Source: Deltaproteobacteria bacterium
Lineage (GTDB): Bacteria > Myxococcota_A > UBA796 > UBA2385
Length of the DNA: 64,000 nucleotides
Direction: 5' to 3'
NCBI GenBank assembly: GCA_016792625.1
Contig: JAEUKK010000156.1
Span: 1-64,000, forward strand
In this document: positions 15,723 through 24,717 of the stretch, one piece after another
Numbering within the stretch: position 1 is the stretch's first letter
Layout of the letters: each line of letters opens with the position of its first letter
Made by a program: the position numbers and the translations under genes
The notes under the pieces: model-generated
Told to the model about the DNA's origin: nothing
The model's input: the letters and a program-made list of their open reading frames with translations, nothing else
The model's database searches: none

Positions 15723-16655
15723 TCACTCCTTCCCCATGGCCGGCAGCACGTTGTTCTTGATGTTCACGGCCGCGGGGCCAACGAGAACGGTGAACAGCGC
15801 CGGCAGGACGAACACGATCATCGCGACCGTGAGCTTGGGCGAGATGCCCGCTGCCTTCTCTTCGGCCGCCAACATGCGCTTCTTTCGGACAAGATCGCTG
15901 TGGTTGCGCAGGGCGCTGGCCACGCTGGTGCCAAAACGTTCGGCCTGCAGCAGCACGTTGACCAGGGCGTTGACCTCTTCGAGCCCGGTGCGGTGGTCGA
16001 AGTGGCGCAGGGCGTCGACGCGGGCGACACCGGCCTCGACCTCGTAGTTGACCAGCTGCAGCTCGGCGGCGAGGGCGGGGGCCGAGCTGTCCATCTCTTT
16101 GGCCACCCGGCGGAAGGCTGCGTCCAGGCCGAGGCCCGCCTCGACGCTGGACACGAGCAGGTCCATCGCGTCGGGGAAGGGCTTCATCAGCGTCTCTTGG
16201 CGGGCTTGCCGGCGGCTGTCCACGTAGAGCTTGGGCGCGTAGTAGCCGACGGCCGCGCCGACGAGCGCGCCCAGCGCGATGTAGATGGGCTTGTTGCCCC
16301 AGGCGACGAGCAAGCCGACGACCAGCAGGCCGAGCGTCAGCGCGCTGCGCAGGACCGAGAAGGTCTCGAGCGCGCCGCGGCCCCGAAAGCCGGCCTGGGC
16401 CATCCACCGCCGCTGGGCCACCAGCTCGGTCTCGGCCGTCGGGCGGGAGAGCGCGCTGACCTTGCCGACGAGGTCCTTGCGGTCGCCGCTCTTGACCGTC
16501 AGGTTGTCCTCGACCTTCTGGACGGTCGTGAGGTCGGCGACGCGGTCGGCAGCGGTTCGCTCGGGGTTGAGGAAGCCGCGGAGCGCCCAGAGCACCCCGA
16601 GGACGGCGGTGAAGGCCGCCGCCGCGATGATGGCGCCGATGAGGCCGGTGGTCAT
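15723..16655 (-). CDS. tadC: Tad pilus inner-membrane platform protein TadC
   Basis: 310 aa. A T2SS_F domain (about 150-300) carries PFPDAMDLLVSSVEAGLGLD, the conserved start of the GspF/TadB/TadC fold, then the VNALVNVLLQAERFGTSVA segment. There is one N-terminal helix, two around residues 100-140, and one at the C-terminus, the usual TadC layout. With TadB it forms the platform on which the CpaF ATPase works. The start is 3 bases after the tadB stop, and tadD starts 2 bases after its own stop. Confidence 0.92.
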   Translation of the reverse strand: MTTGLIGAIIAAAAFTAVLGVLWALRGFLNPERTAADRVADLTTVQKVEDNLTVKSGDRKDLVGKVSALSRPTAETELVAQRRWMAQAGFRGRGALETFSVLRSALTLGLLVVGLLVAWGNKPIYIALGALVGAAVGYYAPKLYVDSRRQARQETLMKPFPDAMDLLVSSVEAGLGLDAAFRRVAKEMDSSAPALAAELQLVNYEVEAGVARVDALRHFDHRTGLEEVNALVNVLLQAERFGTSVASALRNHSDLVRKKRMLAAEEKAAGISPKLTVAMIVFVLPALFTVLVGPAAVNIKNNVLPAMGKE

Positions 16656-16658
16656 GGC

Positions 16659-17603
16659 TTAGACCTCCACCTTGGAGACTGTCCGCATCACGAAGATGCC
16701 GGTGGTGAACCACAGCGCGCCGGCCATCGCGATCTTCTGACCCAGGGGGTCGGTGGCCATCGGGCTGAGGTACTCGGGGCGGGTGAGGCCGATGAGGCAG
16801 AGCAGCGCGAAGGGCAGGCCCCCGAGGATGACCGAGGAGATCCGCGCCTCGGCGGTCATCGCGCGGACCTTGGCCTCAAATACGAAGCGGTCGCGCACGG
16901 TGCGGGCGATGGTGTTCAAGATCTCGATGAGGTTGCCGCCGGTGTCGCGCTGCAGCAGCACCGAGCTCACGAAGAGCTTGAGGTCGAAGTTGCGGGTGTT
17001 GCGGGCGCTGAGCCCGTTGAGGCACTCGCGCATGTCGCGGCCGAGGTTGTTCTCCTCGAAGACCCGGCCGAACTCTTCGCGGACCGGGGCGGGCATCTCC
17101 TCGCTGCACAACTTCATCGCGTCCGAGAAGCCGTGCCCCGCCTGGAGCGAGCGGGCCACGAGGTCAAGGGCGTCGGGGAGCTGCTCGGACAGGCGACGTG
17201 CCCGCTTGGTCGCCGCGCTGCTCAGCAGCAGCACGGGGATGGCGCCGGCCAAGACGCCCACCAGGCCGATCGGGCTGCGCAGCAGCGTGGTGAGCAGCAC
17301 CGCCCCGGCCACCGCCGCCCCGCCGACCCGCGCGACCAGCGCGCTGAAGGGGTAGGGGCTGCCCGCCTCGAGCAGCAACATCTCGAGCTTCTGACCGGTG
17401 CCGCCCAGCGCCGTGGCCACGGTGTCGCGGCCCTGCAGGTGAAAGGCGTCGCTCGGCGCGGGCTCTTGGCTGGTGCCCAAGCGGTGCGCGAGCGCGCGGG
17501 CCCGGGCCTCTTCCTGCGAGCGCACGCTCCAGTACAAGAAGCCGGCGACCGCGATGACCGCGAGGAAAACAACGACAGCCACGACCACAAGCATGGTCTT
17601 CAT
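16659..17603 (-). CDS. tadB: Tad pilus inner-membrane platform protein TadB
   Basis: 314 aa. After an N-terminal helix (VVVAVVVFLAVIAVAGFLYW) the T2SS_F domain carries QLPDALDLVARSLQAGHGFS and the second half LLQRDTGGNLIEILNTIART, both strongly conserved in TadB. Two helices lie near residues 95-130 and two at the C-terminus. It pairs with TadC. A 114-base GC-rich gap with an imperfect inverted repeat separates it from cpaF, the largest gap in the operon, and could tune its level against the ATPase. Confidence 0.92.
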   Translation of the reverse strand: MKTMLVVVAVVVFLAVIAVAGFLYWSVRSQEEARARALAHRLGTSQEPAPSDAFHLQGRDTVATALGGTGQKLEMLLLEAGSPYPFSALVARVGGAAVAGAVLLTTLLRSPIGLVGVLAGAIPVLLLSSAATKRARRLSEQLPDALDLVARSLQAGHGFSDAMKLCSEEMPAPVREEFGRVFEENNLGRDMRECLNGLSARNTRNFDLKLFVSSVLLQRDTGGNLIEILNTIARTVRDRFVFEAKVRAMTAEARISSVILGGLPFALLCLIGLTRPEYLSPMATDPLGQKIAMAGALWFTTGIFVMRTVSKVEV

Positions 17604-17717
17604 GGGGCACCTCTGGCGCGGGCCGCGGGGGGCGGTCCGCGGGCCGCGGTTGCGGAGCGGGTGGGCGCAGCGGGCAGCGGCGGGCGCGCCGCGCGCTCCT
17701 CTCGCCCCGTGTCGGCC

Positions 17718-19076
17718 TCAGACGTCGACTTTGTAGCGGAAGTAGTCGCGGGGGATCTCGACACCGTTGCGTTGCAGGCGCGACATGAACTTGGGCCGTA
17801 CGCCGGTCGCCTGAAAGCTGCCCTGAATCCGCCCTTCGTCCGACACCCCGGTCTGGTTGAACACGAAGATGTCTTGGGTGGTGATGACGTTGCCCTCCAT
17901 CCCGGTGATCTCGGTGAGCGCGAGGATCCGGCGCGAGCCGTCAGGGAGGCGGTCGGTCTGCACGATGATGTCGAGGGCGCGGCTGATCATCTCGCGGATG
18001 TTCTTGTCGGTGAGGTTCGGCATGCCCATGCCGATCATCGTCTCCATCCGGGCGAGCGCGTCGCGGGTCGTGTTCGCGTGGACCGTCGCCAGCGAGCCCT
18101 CGTGGCCGGTGTTCATCGCCTGAAGCGTGTCAATGGCCTCAGCGCCGCGGATCTCACCGAGGATGATGCGGTCGGGGCGCATCCGCAGGGCGTTCTTGAC
18201 CAGGTCGCGCGCGGTGACCTCGCCGCGGCCCTCGAGGTTCGATGGGCGGGTCTCGAGGCGCACCACGTGGGGCTGCTGCAGCTGGAGCTCAGCGGCGTCC
18301 TCGATGGTGATCACGCGCTCGCCGTGCGGGATGAACGAGCTGAGCACGTTGAGCAGCGTCGTTTTGCCCGAGCCGGTGCCGCCGCTGATCAGGCAGTTGA
18401 GCTTGGACTTCACGCAGCCTTTGAGGATCTCCATGAACGGCGCGGGCAGCGCGCCGAAGTTCACGAGGTCATCGGCGCTGATCGGGATCTTGGAGAAGCG
18501 CCGGATCGAGATGGTCGGCCCGTCGAGGGCCAGCGGCGGGATGATCGCGTTGAAGCGGCTGCCGTCTTGCAGGCGGGCGTCGACCATCGGGTTGGTCTCG
18601 TCGATGCGCCGCCCGACCGCCGACACGATGCGGTCGATGATCTGCATGAGGTGCGCATCGTCGTTGAACTTCATGTCGAGGCGCTGCAGCTTGCCCTTCT
18701 TCTCCACGAAGACGGTCTCAGGGCCGTTGATCAGGATGTCGCTGATCTCGGCGTCGCGCAGCAGCGGCTCGAGGGGGCCGAGGCCCAAGATCTCGTCGAG
18801 GATCTCGTCGACGAGGCGCTCCTTCTCGAGCCGGGTCAGCGGCAGCTTGCGGGCCTCGACCGTGTCGGTCAGCGTCGCGCGCAGGCGGCGGGTGAGCTCG
18901 GGCTTGGCGGTCTTGGCCACCTGCTCAAAATCGAGCTTCTCGATGAGCTCGGCGTGCAGCTGCTTCTTGATCCGCTCAAACTCGACGCCGTCGGTCGTCC
19001 CTGGGGCCTTGAAGCGCTCCTGTGCCCCGCGCACGCGGTCGATGAGGCGGGATGAGGTCGGCTGGGGGAGCGACAT
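17718..19076 (-). CDS. cpaF: Tad pilus secretion ATPase CpaF/TadA
   Basis: 452 aa; ATG with GGAGG 7 bases upstream. A helical N-terminal domain (about 20-130) precedes the hexameric secretion ATPase core: Walker A GGTGSGKTT near residue 230, the Asp box around ERVITIEDAAELQL, Walker B-type RPDRIILGEIRGAEA and the His box TGHEGSLATVHAN. All catalytic elements are intact. It powers assembly of Flp pili through TadB/TadC. It lies between cpaE and tadB, the standard order. Confidence 0.95.
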   Translation of the reverse strand: MSLPQPTSSRLIDRVRGAQERFKAPGTTDGVEFERIKKQLHAELIEKLDFEQVAKTAKPELTRRLRATLTDTVEARKLPLTRLEKERLVDEILDEILGLGPLEPLLRDAEISDILINGPETVFVEKKGKLQRLDMKFNDDAHLMQIIDRIVSAVGRRIDETNPMVDARLQDGSRFNAIIPPLALDGPTISIRRFSKIPISADDLVNFGALPAPFMEILKGCVKSKLNCLISGGTGSGKTTLLNVLSSFIPHGERVITIEDAAELQLQQPHVVRLETRPSNLEGRGEVTARDLVKNALRMRPDRIILGEIRGAEAIDTLQAMNTGHEGSLATVHANTTRDALARMETMIGMGMPNLTDKNIREMISRALDIIVQTDRLPDGSRRILALTEITGMEGNVITTQDIFVFNQTGVSDEGRIQGSFQATGVRPKFMSRLQRNGVEIPRDYFRYKVDV

Positions 19077-19138
19077 GGGGGGGCCTCCGGTGGGCGAGGG
19101 GCGCGATCAAGCGGGGAGAGGGGCGTGGTCCTGCGGGC

Positions 19139-20317
19139 TCAGCCGAACAGCCCGCCGAAGAAGGAGCGGGTGTTGCTCGCCGGCACCTGCGCCACCCGCT
19201 CGGTGATCAGATCGACCATGGCGGCGAGATCTTTGTAGGTCTGCGAGCGGCTCGAGACCTCGCGCAGCAGCTGCCCCTGGTTGACCGCCCGCTGGCAGGC
19301 CACCGGATCGGCGCTCACCGTCGCGGCCACGGTCACCCCGAGGTTGGTCTCGATGTCGCTCAAGCGCAGCTCGCTGCCCTTGCCCCACTTGTTGACCACG
19401 AGGCGTACGTTGGACTTCTCGACGCCGAGCTTCTCAAGCATCTGAATGCGGCGCCACGCGTTGCGCACCGCCACCACCTCAGGGGTCGTCACGAGGATGA
19501 TCGTGTCGGCGACGCTGGTCGCGGTCAGCGTGGCCTCGTCGACGCGCCCGCCGCAGTCGACCAGCACGTATTGGTAGGCGTTGGACGCGGCGGTCAGCAC
19601 GCGCAGGATGTCCTCGCCGTGCACGTCGTCGGAGTCGACCAGCTGGTTGGGTTGGGCGAGCACGTGCACCTTGCTGGGGTGCACGGCGACCGCGGCGGCC
19701 AAGCTGCGCTCGTCGAGGCGGTCGAGGTTGCGCAGCAGGTCGTGGATCGAGCTCTGTGGCTGCAGATCGAGGAAACCAGCGATGTCGCCCATCGAAAAGT
19801 CCAGGTCGATCACGCTGACCCGGTCGGTGGCCGAGAGCTCGGCGGCGAGGTTGACCGTGAGGAAGCTCGCGCCGCCCCCGCCTTTGCTCGAGATGATCGC
19901 CACGACGCTGCCTTGGTCGTGGGCCTCTTCGGCGCCGCTTCCGGACTCGTGCACCGCTTTGCGCAGCAGGTCAGCGTCTTCGGGGAGGACCACGTACTCG
20001 CGGTAGCTGGCCCGCATCGCCGCGCGGATGCGCTCGGGGTCGGTGCGCTCGGAGATGGCGACCATATGCAGGCCGGGCAGCTCGGCGCTGAGCTGAGGGC
20101 CGAGCTGCACCGCGCGGGCAAAGTCGTTGTCGAAGCCCATGACCACGACATTGGGCCGGACCTTGCGCACCGCCAGGAGGGCGTCCTCGTAGGGCGTCGC
20201 CTGCGAGGGAAGCACGGCCTCGGTGCCGAGGCACTCGCGGATCAGCCCCATGCCGTGGGGGTCGACGCCGATGACGACGACAGAGGCGGCGCCTCGGGCG
20301 AGCGTGCGGTTGCGCAT
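19139..20317 (-). CDS. cpaE: Tad pilus localisation protein CpaE/TadZ (ParA/MinD-like)
   Basis: 392 aa; ATG with GGAG upstream. The N-terminal 125 or so residues form a receiver-like domain (VVIGVDPHGMGLIRECL ... PNVVVMGFDND) that lacks the phosphate-accepting pattern of true receivers. A SIMIBI ATPase domain follows, with SSKGGGGASFLTVNLAAEL near residue 145: the signature Lys of the deviant Walker A is kept but the P-loop Lys is Ala, as in many CpaE proteins. The DLDFSMGDIAGFLDL and DCGGRVDE segments supply the other motifs. CpaE/TadZ places the pilus machine at its site in the cell. Confidence 0.92.
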   Translation of the reverse strand: MRNRTLARGAASVVVIGVDPHGMGLIRECLGTEAVLPSQATPYEDALLAVRKVRPNVVVMGFDNDFARAVQLGPQLSAELPGLHMVAISERTDPERIRAAMRASYREYVVLPEDADLLRKAVHESGSGAEEAHDQGSVVAIISSKGGGGASFLTVNLAAELSATDRVSVIDLDFSMGDIAGFLDLQPQSSIHDLLRNLDRLDERSLAAAVAVHPSKVHVLAQPNQLVDSDDVHGEDILRVLTAASNAYQYVLVDCGGRVDEATLTATSVADTIILVTTPEVVAVRNAWRRIQMLEKLGVEKSNVRLVVNKWGKGSELRLSDIETNLGVTVAATVSADPVACQRAVNQGQLLREVSSRSQTYKDLAAMVDLITERVAQVPASNTRSFFGGLFG

Positions 20318-20374
20318 GGTGGAGTCTCCGGGTCCGGGCGATCAGGGTCAGGTGCGGCGCAGCGGCGCCGGTGC

Positions 20375-21787
20375 TCAGCGGGCCAGGCCGACCGGCCCGG
20401 TGGGGCCCGTGGGCTCTGCGGTCCGGCTGCCGATGTGGTGGTCCATCCCGAGCAGGAACAGCTCGAAGTCGTTCGGGTTGAAGTCCTCGGTCTGACCGGG
20501 GGCGGCGGGCACCTCTCCGGGCGCCATGGGCCGCACGAGGCGCGGCGTGACGAAGATCATCAGCTCCGTCTCGTTGCGGCGGTGCTGGACGTAGCGGAAG
20601 GCCGCGCCGATCACCGGGATGTCGCCCAAGATCGGCACTTTGGCGAAGGTGGCCCGGGTAGACTCGCTCAGCATGCCGGCCATGGCCACGGTCATGCCGC
20701 TCTCGACGCGGATGTGGCTCTCGGTCTTGCGCGAGACGAAGCCGGGCACCTCGATGCCGGTCACGCGGATGCCGGTCGAGCTGTCCACGTCGCTGACCTC
20801 GACGTAGACGCGCATGTCGACGACCTCGTTTCCGAGCACGGTCGGCACAAAGACCAGCTTGACGCCGTACTCTTTGAACTCGAGCGAGATGCGGCTGCCG
20901 AACTGCGCGACGGGGATGGGGATCTCACCGCCGGCCAAGAACTCGGCTTGTTGACCGGAGAGGGCGGTCAACGTGGGTTGGGCCAAGGTGCGCGAGACGT
21001 TGTGTTGCTCGAGCACGGAGAGGATGGCCAACAGGCCCGTCGGGTCACCAAAGGCGCCGAGGTACTGGAAGGTGCCCGCGGCGGCGGCGGGCACCACGCC
21101 GTTGTTCACCGCGGCGATGCTGGCGTTGGACGCAAAAGCGCTGGTCGAGCGGTTGGGGCCGACCGCGGCCACGCCGTAGCTCTTGCCGACCAGGCTGCCG
21201 TTCATGCCGAGCTCGCGCAGCGCGGTGCGGTTGACCTCGGCGAAGACGACCTGCAGCTGGATCTGGTGGTCGCCGGTCACCGCCATCAGGTTCACGAACT
21301 CTTCGTCGTAGACGCGGGCCAGCTCGGTGATCCGCTCCAGCGTCTCGACGCTGTCGACCGGGCCCTCGACCGCGATGCGCGCGTCGAGCGGGTAGACCCG
21401 CGGCGGGGCGCCCGAGACCACGCTGTCGATCCGCCGCACCAGATCGCTGAGATCGCGGTGGACCGTGAGGTCGTAGGCGATCGGGTGGCTCATGTCGTCT
21501 TGGTACCAGACCCACAGGTCGGTCGCGCCGACCGCCTGCCCGAGGATCTGCACCTGGCCCTGCTCGAGCAGCCTGATGCTGGCGACCTCGGGGTTGCTCG
21601 CGAGCACCCGGCCGATCGAGCGGTCGCCCTTAAAGATGTGGGACTGGCCGACCGGGACGTCGATCCAGCGCTCATCCGCCGGGGCTGGGGTGGCGGGCTC
21701 CGCGGCGGTGGCGGGGGACCCCGTCGCTGCGGCGGCCCCGAGGATCAGCGCGAGCAGCGCTGAGCGGATGGTCCGGATGGTTGGCAT
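20375..21787 (-). CDS. cpaC: Tad pilus outer-membrane secretin CpaC/RcpA
   Basis: 470 aa with a signal peptide (LLALILGAAAATGSPATA). The N-terminal domain has the CpaC pattern IDVPVGQSHIFKGDRSIGRV and VQILGQAVGATDLWVW, then a BON-like segment (VYPLDARIAVEGPVDSVETL). The secretin core holds VELVPTV-like strands and ends with GDIPVIGAAFRYVQHRRNETE and LMIFVTPRLVRP, the hallmark C-terminus. It forms the outer-membrane channel for Flp pili. It lies between cpaB and cpaE, as is usual. Confidence 0.94.
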   Translation of the reverse strand: MPTIRTIRSALLALILGAAAATGSPATAAEPATPAPADERWIDVPVGQSHIFKGDRSIGRVLASNPEVASIRLLEQGQVQILGQAVGATDLWVWYQDDMSHPIAYDLTVHRDLSDLVRRIDSVVSGAPPRVYPLDARIAVEGPVDSVETLERITELARVYDEEFVNLMAVTGDHQIQLQVVFAEVNRTALRELGMNGSLVGKSYGVAAVGPNRSTSAFASNASIAAVNNGVVPAAAAGTFQYLGAFGDPTGLLAILSVLEQHNVSRTLAQPTLTALSGQQAEFLAGGEIPIPVAQFGSRISLEFKEYGVKLVFVPTVLGNEVVDMRVYVEVSDVDSSTGIRVTGIEVPGFVSRKTESHIRVESGMTVAMAGMLSESTRATFAKVPILGDIPVIGAAFRYVQHRRNETELMIFVTPRLVRPMAPGEVPAAPGQTEDFNPNDFELFLLGMDHHIGSRTAEPTGPTGPVGLAR

Positions 21788-21874
21788 GTTCCCTCTCCCT
21801 TGCTGCCCGAAGCCTGCGCTCTCCCTCGCTGCTTCGGACGCGCTGGACGTCGTTGAAGGCGAATCGATCCCCGA

Positions 21875-22873
21875 TCACCGCCGGCGCTTGTTGTCCCCGC
21901 TCTCGACCTTCTGGCCTTGATCGTCGAAGCCCACGCTGGTGGTCGTGGTGCCCTCGATCACCTCGGCGGTCACCACGCTGCGCGAGGCCGGGCCGGCCAG
22001 CGGGGTCGCCGCCGGGGCGGACCGCGGGGCGGCGCGCATGGCCGCGGCGGTCGGCGGCGGCGGCGGGGGCTCGGCCGCGGCGATGCCCAACAGGTCGACC
22101 GTGCTCATCGGCACGCCGGTCTCGGTGAGCAGCTTGTCGATGTCGCTGCGCAGCACGACGTGCAGGTCACCTTTGCTGGTGGCCAGGGCGAGGCGCTCGG
22201 ACTCCTCGGGGGTCAGCTCGAGCGTGATCGACGGCCGGGTGCGGCTGCGCTGGGTGCGCTCCTTCTTCTTCTTGCCGCCCGCCTTGTCGTCGGCGGTCTC
22301 GGGCGCCTCGCCGAGGCTGTCGCCGACGCCGAGCACCCGCACGTCCTGCAGGATGGTCTCGGTGACCCACTTGGCGGCCACGTCCTTGTCGTCGGGCCGG
22401 ATGGTCACGATGATGTCGACCCAGTTGCCCGGCTTGAGGAAGCCGGCGAGGTGCGACTGGGTGTCGGTCTCGATGGTCATCGCCCGCTTCCCGGGCGAGA
22501 TGATGGCGTTGAGGCCCAAGCCGGCGTCACGCCGGGCGAGGCGCTCTTGGCGGATGGTCTCGCCGGCGTAGATGCGCTCCCGCGGCGTCTGGCCGACGAG
22601 CACAGCGGGGTCCGAGTAGACCCGATCCAGCGGGACGGTGCCCGGCAGCACATCGACCGCGGTGACGTCATCCTCGGTGATCGGCAGGCCAATGACGAGG
22701 TCGTTCTTGGCGACCACCACCGTGTCCTTGTCGAGCTGCTTGGCCAGCTCGACCTTCTGCTCGGCGCGGTTGATGACCTCGAGCACCAGGTAGGAGGTGA
22801 GCCCGGCGACCATGAAGGCACCGGCGAGGAAAAGCGAGGCCTTGAGGCGACCACCGGTCTGCTGGCGCTGCAT
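21875..22873 (-). CDS. cpaB: Tad pilus assembly protein CpaB/RcpC
   Basis: 332 aa. An N-terminal membrane helix (SLFLAGAFMVAGLTSYLVLEV) is followed by an SAF-type domain with VVVAKNDLVIGLPITEDDV and YAGETIRQERLARRDAG, then the RcpC domain (ISPGKRAMTIETDTQSHLAG, GNWVDIIVTI). An Ala/Pro-rich tail of about 100 residues ends the protein. CpaB/RcpC is a periplasmic partner of the secretin that may contact peptidoglycan or gate the channel. The ATG has GGGAG upstream. Confidence 0.9.
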   Translation of the reverse strand: MQRQQTGGRLKASLFLAGAFMVAGLTSYLVLEVINRAEQKVELAKQLDKDTVVVAKNDLVIGLPITEDDVTAVDVLPGTVPLDRVYSDPAVLVGQTPRERIYAGETIRQERLARRDAGLGLNAIISPGKRAMTIETDTQSHLAGFLKPGNWVDIIVTIRPDDKDVAAKWVTETILQDVRVLGVGDSLGEAPETADDKAGGKKKKERTQRSRTRPSITLELTPEESERLALATSKGDLHVVLRSDIDKLLTETGVPMSTVDLLGIAAAEPPPPPPTAAAMRAAPRSAPAATPLAGPASRSVVTAEVIEGTTTTSVGFDDQGQKVESGDNKRRR

Positions 22874-22957
22874 GTCGTTGTTCTCCCGTTCTGGTGGGGG
22901 CGGAGGGCGCGGTCGGGCGCCAGTGGTGGGTGCGGGGTGGAGCCAGGCCCCCGCGGC

Positions 22958-23419
22958 CTAAAAGAGGTGGCCAAAGCCGGCGGTGTAGGCCCAGGTCGCC
23001 GCGGCGAAGCCGAGCGCGTGGGGGACGGTCGCCGCCGGCGGCGCGGCCTCCCCCATCGTCCGGGCGAACCAGGCCCTGAAGGCCATCCCGGCGGAGAGCA
23101 CGCCGTGAACGGCGGTCCCGAGCAGCACGACATGCGCGGCCCCGCTCCAGCCCAGGGCCGCGCCGCAGACCATGACGATCTTGACGTCGCCGCCGCCCAT
23201 CTGGCGCAGCGCCCACAGGGGCAGCAGGCCGAGGAAGCCCGCGGTGGCCCCGAGCGCCGCGTCGCCCAGCCCGTGCAGGCCGCCGACCTGGGCCCGCCCA
23301 CCGAAGCAGAGCAGCAGCCCGGCCAACACCAGCGGGTTGGGCACGCGGCGCTCTTGGGCGTCAGTCAGCGCGGCGAAGCCGACGAAGAGCACGGCGAGCA
23401 GGGTGGGGAGGTCGAGCAT
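22958..23419 (-). CDS. cpaA: Prepilin peptidase CpaA/TadV (A24 family)
   Basis: 153 aa, the short length of TadV-type enzymes that lack the N-methylase part. The two catalytic aspartates of A24 peptidases are present: Asp20 in LTDAQERRVPN and Asp78 in MGGGDVK. Four to five helices are predicted. It would cleave the Flp prepilin leader in the inner membrane. It is the first gene of the Tad locus in transcription order; no pilin-sized reading frame fits in the 75 bases before it or the 84 bases after it. Confidence 0.92.
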   Translation of the reverse strand: MLDLPTLLAVLFVGFAALTDAQERRVPNPLVLAGLLLCFGGRAQVGGLHGLGDAALGATAGFLGLLPLWALRQMGGGDVKIVMVCGAALGWSGAAHVVLLGTAVHGVLSAGMAFRAWFARTMGEAAPPAATVPHALGFAAATWAYTAGFGHLF

Positions 23420-23494
23420 CCGCAGATCCGGCGCGGCGGGCCACTGTGCCCAGCGCGCACCCCGTCTACGGCTCCCGGCGCCGCTGCCTGAGCC

Positions 23495-24637
23495 TCAGGC
23501 GGGGACGGCGACCGCCTCGACCAAGCGGAGCTGACCGCCCGCCGCCGAGATCAGCTCGCGGCCGTCGAGGAAGGCCACGAGGCGGTCGCCCAGGGCCTCG
23601 GCCCGCCAGCCGCGCAGGGCCGAGCGGCCGTGCAGGGCCAGCGCCCCGCGCAGCGGCTCGGGCAGGGCGAGCCCGGCGGCGATCCCCAGCGCCGGCCCGG
23701 CGATCTCGGCCCAGACCGCCAGCGCCCGGCACAGGGCGAGGCTCTGGACGGTGGGGCCCGGCGGCGGGGGCGCGTGGGCCGCCTTTTGGATCAGGCCGAC
23801 CAGGGCGGCGCCGTGCTTTTTTTGGAGCTGCGGTGGCAGGCGCCGGTTGCGGGCCAGCGCGCCGAGGTCGGCCGGCGCCCGCCGGGCGAGGTCCAAGGCC
23901 ATCGGGTTGGTGAAGATCTGGTGTGGGGGGATGTTTTGGGCTTCGGCCTCGACCTCGCGCCAGGCGAGCAGCGCCGAGAGGGTCGCCCGGGCCGGCCCAT
24001 CCAGCCGGGCGGCGACCTCGAGCTGCTGCCACTGGGCGTCGGTGTTGACCTGCAGCGCGTCATTCACCAGCTCTTGCCCGGCCGCGTAGGCCCAGTCGAG
24101 GCGGGCGCCGGGCGCCGACCGCAGCGCGTCGGCGAGGCGCAGGGTGACCCGCGCGTCGGTGAGCGCGTAGCTGAGCTGGTGGGGCGGCAATGGGCGCCGG
24201 CTCCAGTCTTCGAGGGCCGCGCCCTTGTCGACCGGCTCGCCGAGCACCGCCTGCGCCAGATCGCCGAGGCGGGCCGGCCAGGGCAGGCCGCTGAGCCCGG
24301 CGAGCAGCTGGGTGTCGAGCAGGCGACCGGGCAGGGCGCCAGTGGCCGCGTGGAGCAGCCGCACATCTTGGGTGCCGCCGTGGGTGATCCACTCCTTGCC
24401 ATCGAGCGCGGGGCCGAGGCCGGTCAGCGGCACGGCCAGCGGGTCGATCACCCAGGCCCGGCCGTCAGGCGCGGCGAGCTGCACGAGCAGCAGCGCGGGG
24501 AGGTAGCGGCGCTCGGCGTGAAATTCGGTGTCCACGGCGATCAAGGGGAGGGGGCGCAGCTCAGCCACGAGGGCGTCGAGCTGCTCGGGCCGGAGGATCA
24601 GCGTGGCGCTCCCGACGGGGGGCGGGGACTCGGACAT
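23495..24637 (-). CDS. rnd: Ribonuclease D
   Basis: 380 aa. The ATG at 24637 has GGGAG upstream and is preferred to a longer Pro-rich extension. The DEDDy exonuclease domain shows IAVDTEFHAERRY (motif I), THGGTQDVRLLH (motif II) and YALTDARVTLRLADAL (motif III with Tyr and Asp). Two HRDC-like helical regions follow, with IPPHQIFTNPMALDLARRAP typical of the RNase D C-terminus. Role: 3'-to-5' trimming of tRNA and other small RNA precursors. A TATCAG hexamer 20 bases upstream suggests its own promoter. Confidence 0.9.
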   Translation of the reverse strand: MSESPPPVGSATLILRPEQLDALVAELRPLPLIAVDTEFHAERRYLPALLLVQLAAPDGRAWVIDPLAVPLTGLGPALDGKEWITHGGTQDVRLLHAATGALPGRLLDTQLLAGLSGLPWPARLGDLAQAVLGEPVDKGAALEDWSRRPLPPHQLSYALTDARVTLRLADALRSAPGARLDWAYAAGQELVNDALQVNTDAQWQQLEVAARLDGPARATLSALLAWREVEAEAQNIPPHQIFTNPMALDLARRAPADLGALARNRRLPPQLQKKHGAALVGLIQKAAHAPPPPGPTVQSLALCRALAVWAEIAGPALGIAAGLALPEPLRGALALHGRSALRGWRAEALGDRLVAFLDGRELISAAGGQLRLVEAVAVPA

Positions 24638-24657
24638 GAAGGCTCCCAGGGGTGGGC

Positions 24658-24663
24658 CTGATA
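24658..24663 (-). promoter_or_regulatory. Candidate -10 hexamer TATCAG for rnd
   Basis: On the minus strand TATCAG lies 20 bases before the ATG at 24637, giving a short leader that contains GGGAG. It is the only TA step in the divergent gap. Confidence 0.3.
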
Positions 24664-24717
24664 GCGGGCCCGGGGCGGCTTGGCGCCCGCGGGGCTCTGC
24701 GGGTCGGGGAGGTGGCG

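Noticed and set aside
17604..17717. A hidden pilin gene in the gap between cpaF and tadB
   Set aside because: The 114 bases are too short for a pilin with leader and hold only an imperfect GC inverted repeat.
15900..21763. Two long plus-strand open frames (about 1,051 and 903 codons) opposite the Tad genes
   Set aside because: The minus strand holds clear cpaC, cpaE, cpaF, tadB and tadC. The antisense products lack any family pattern and arise from third-position GC bias.
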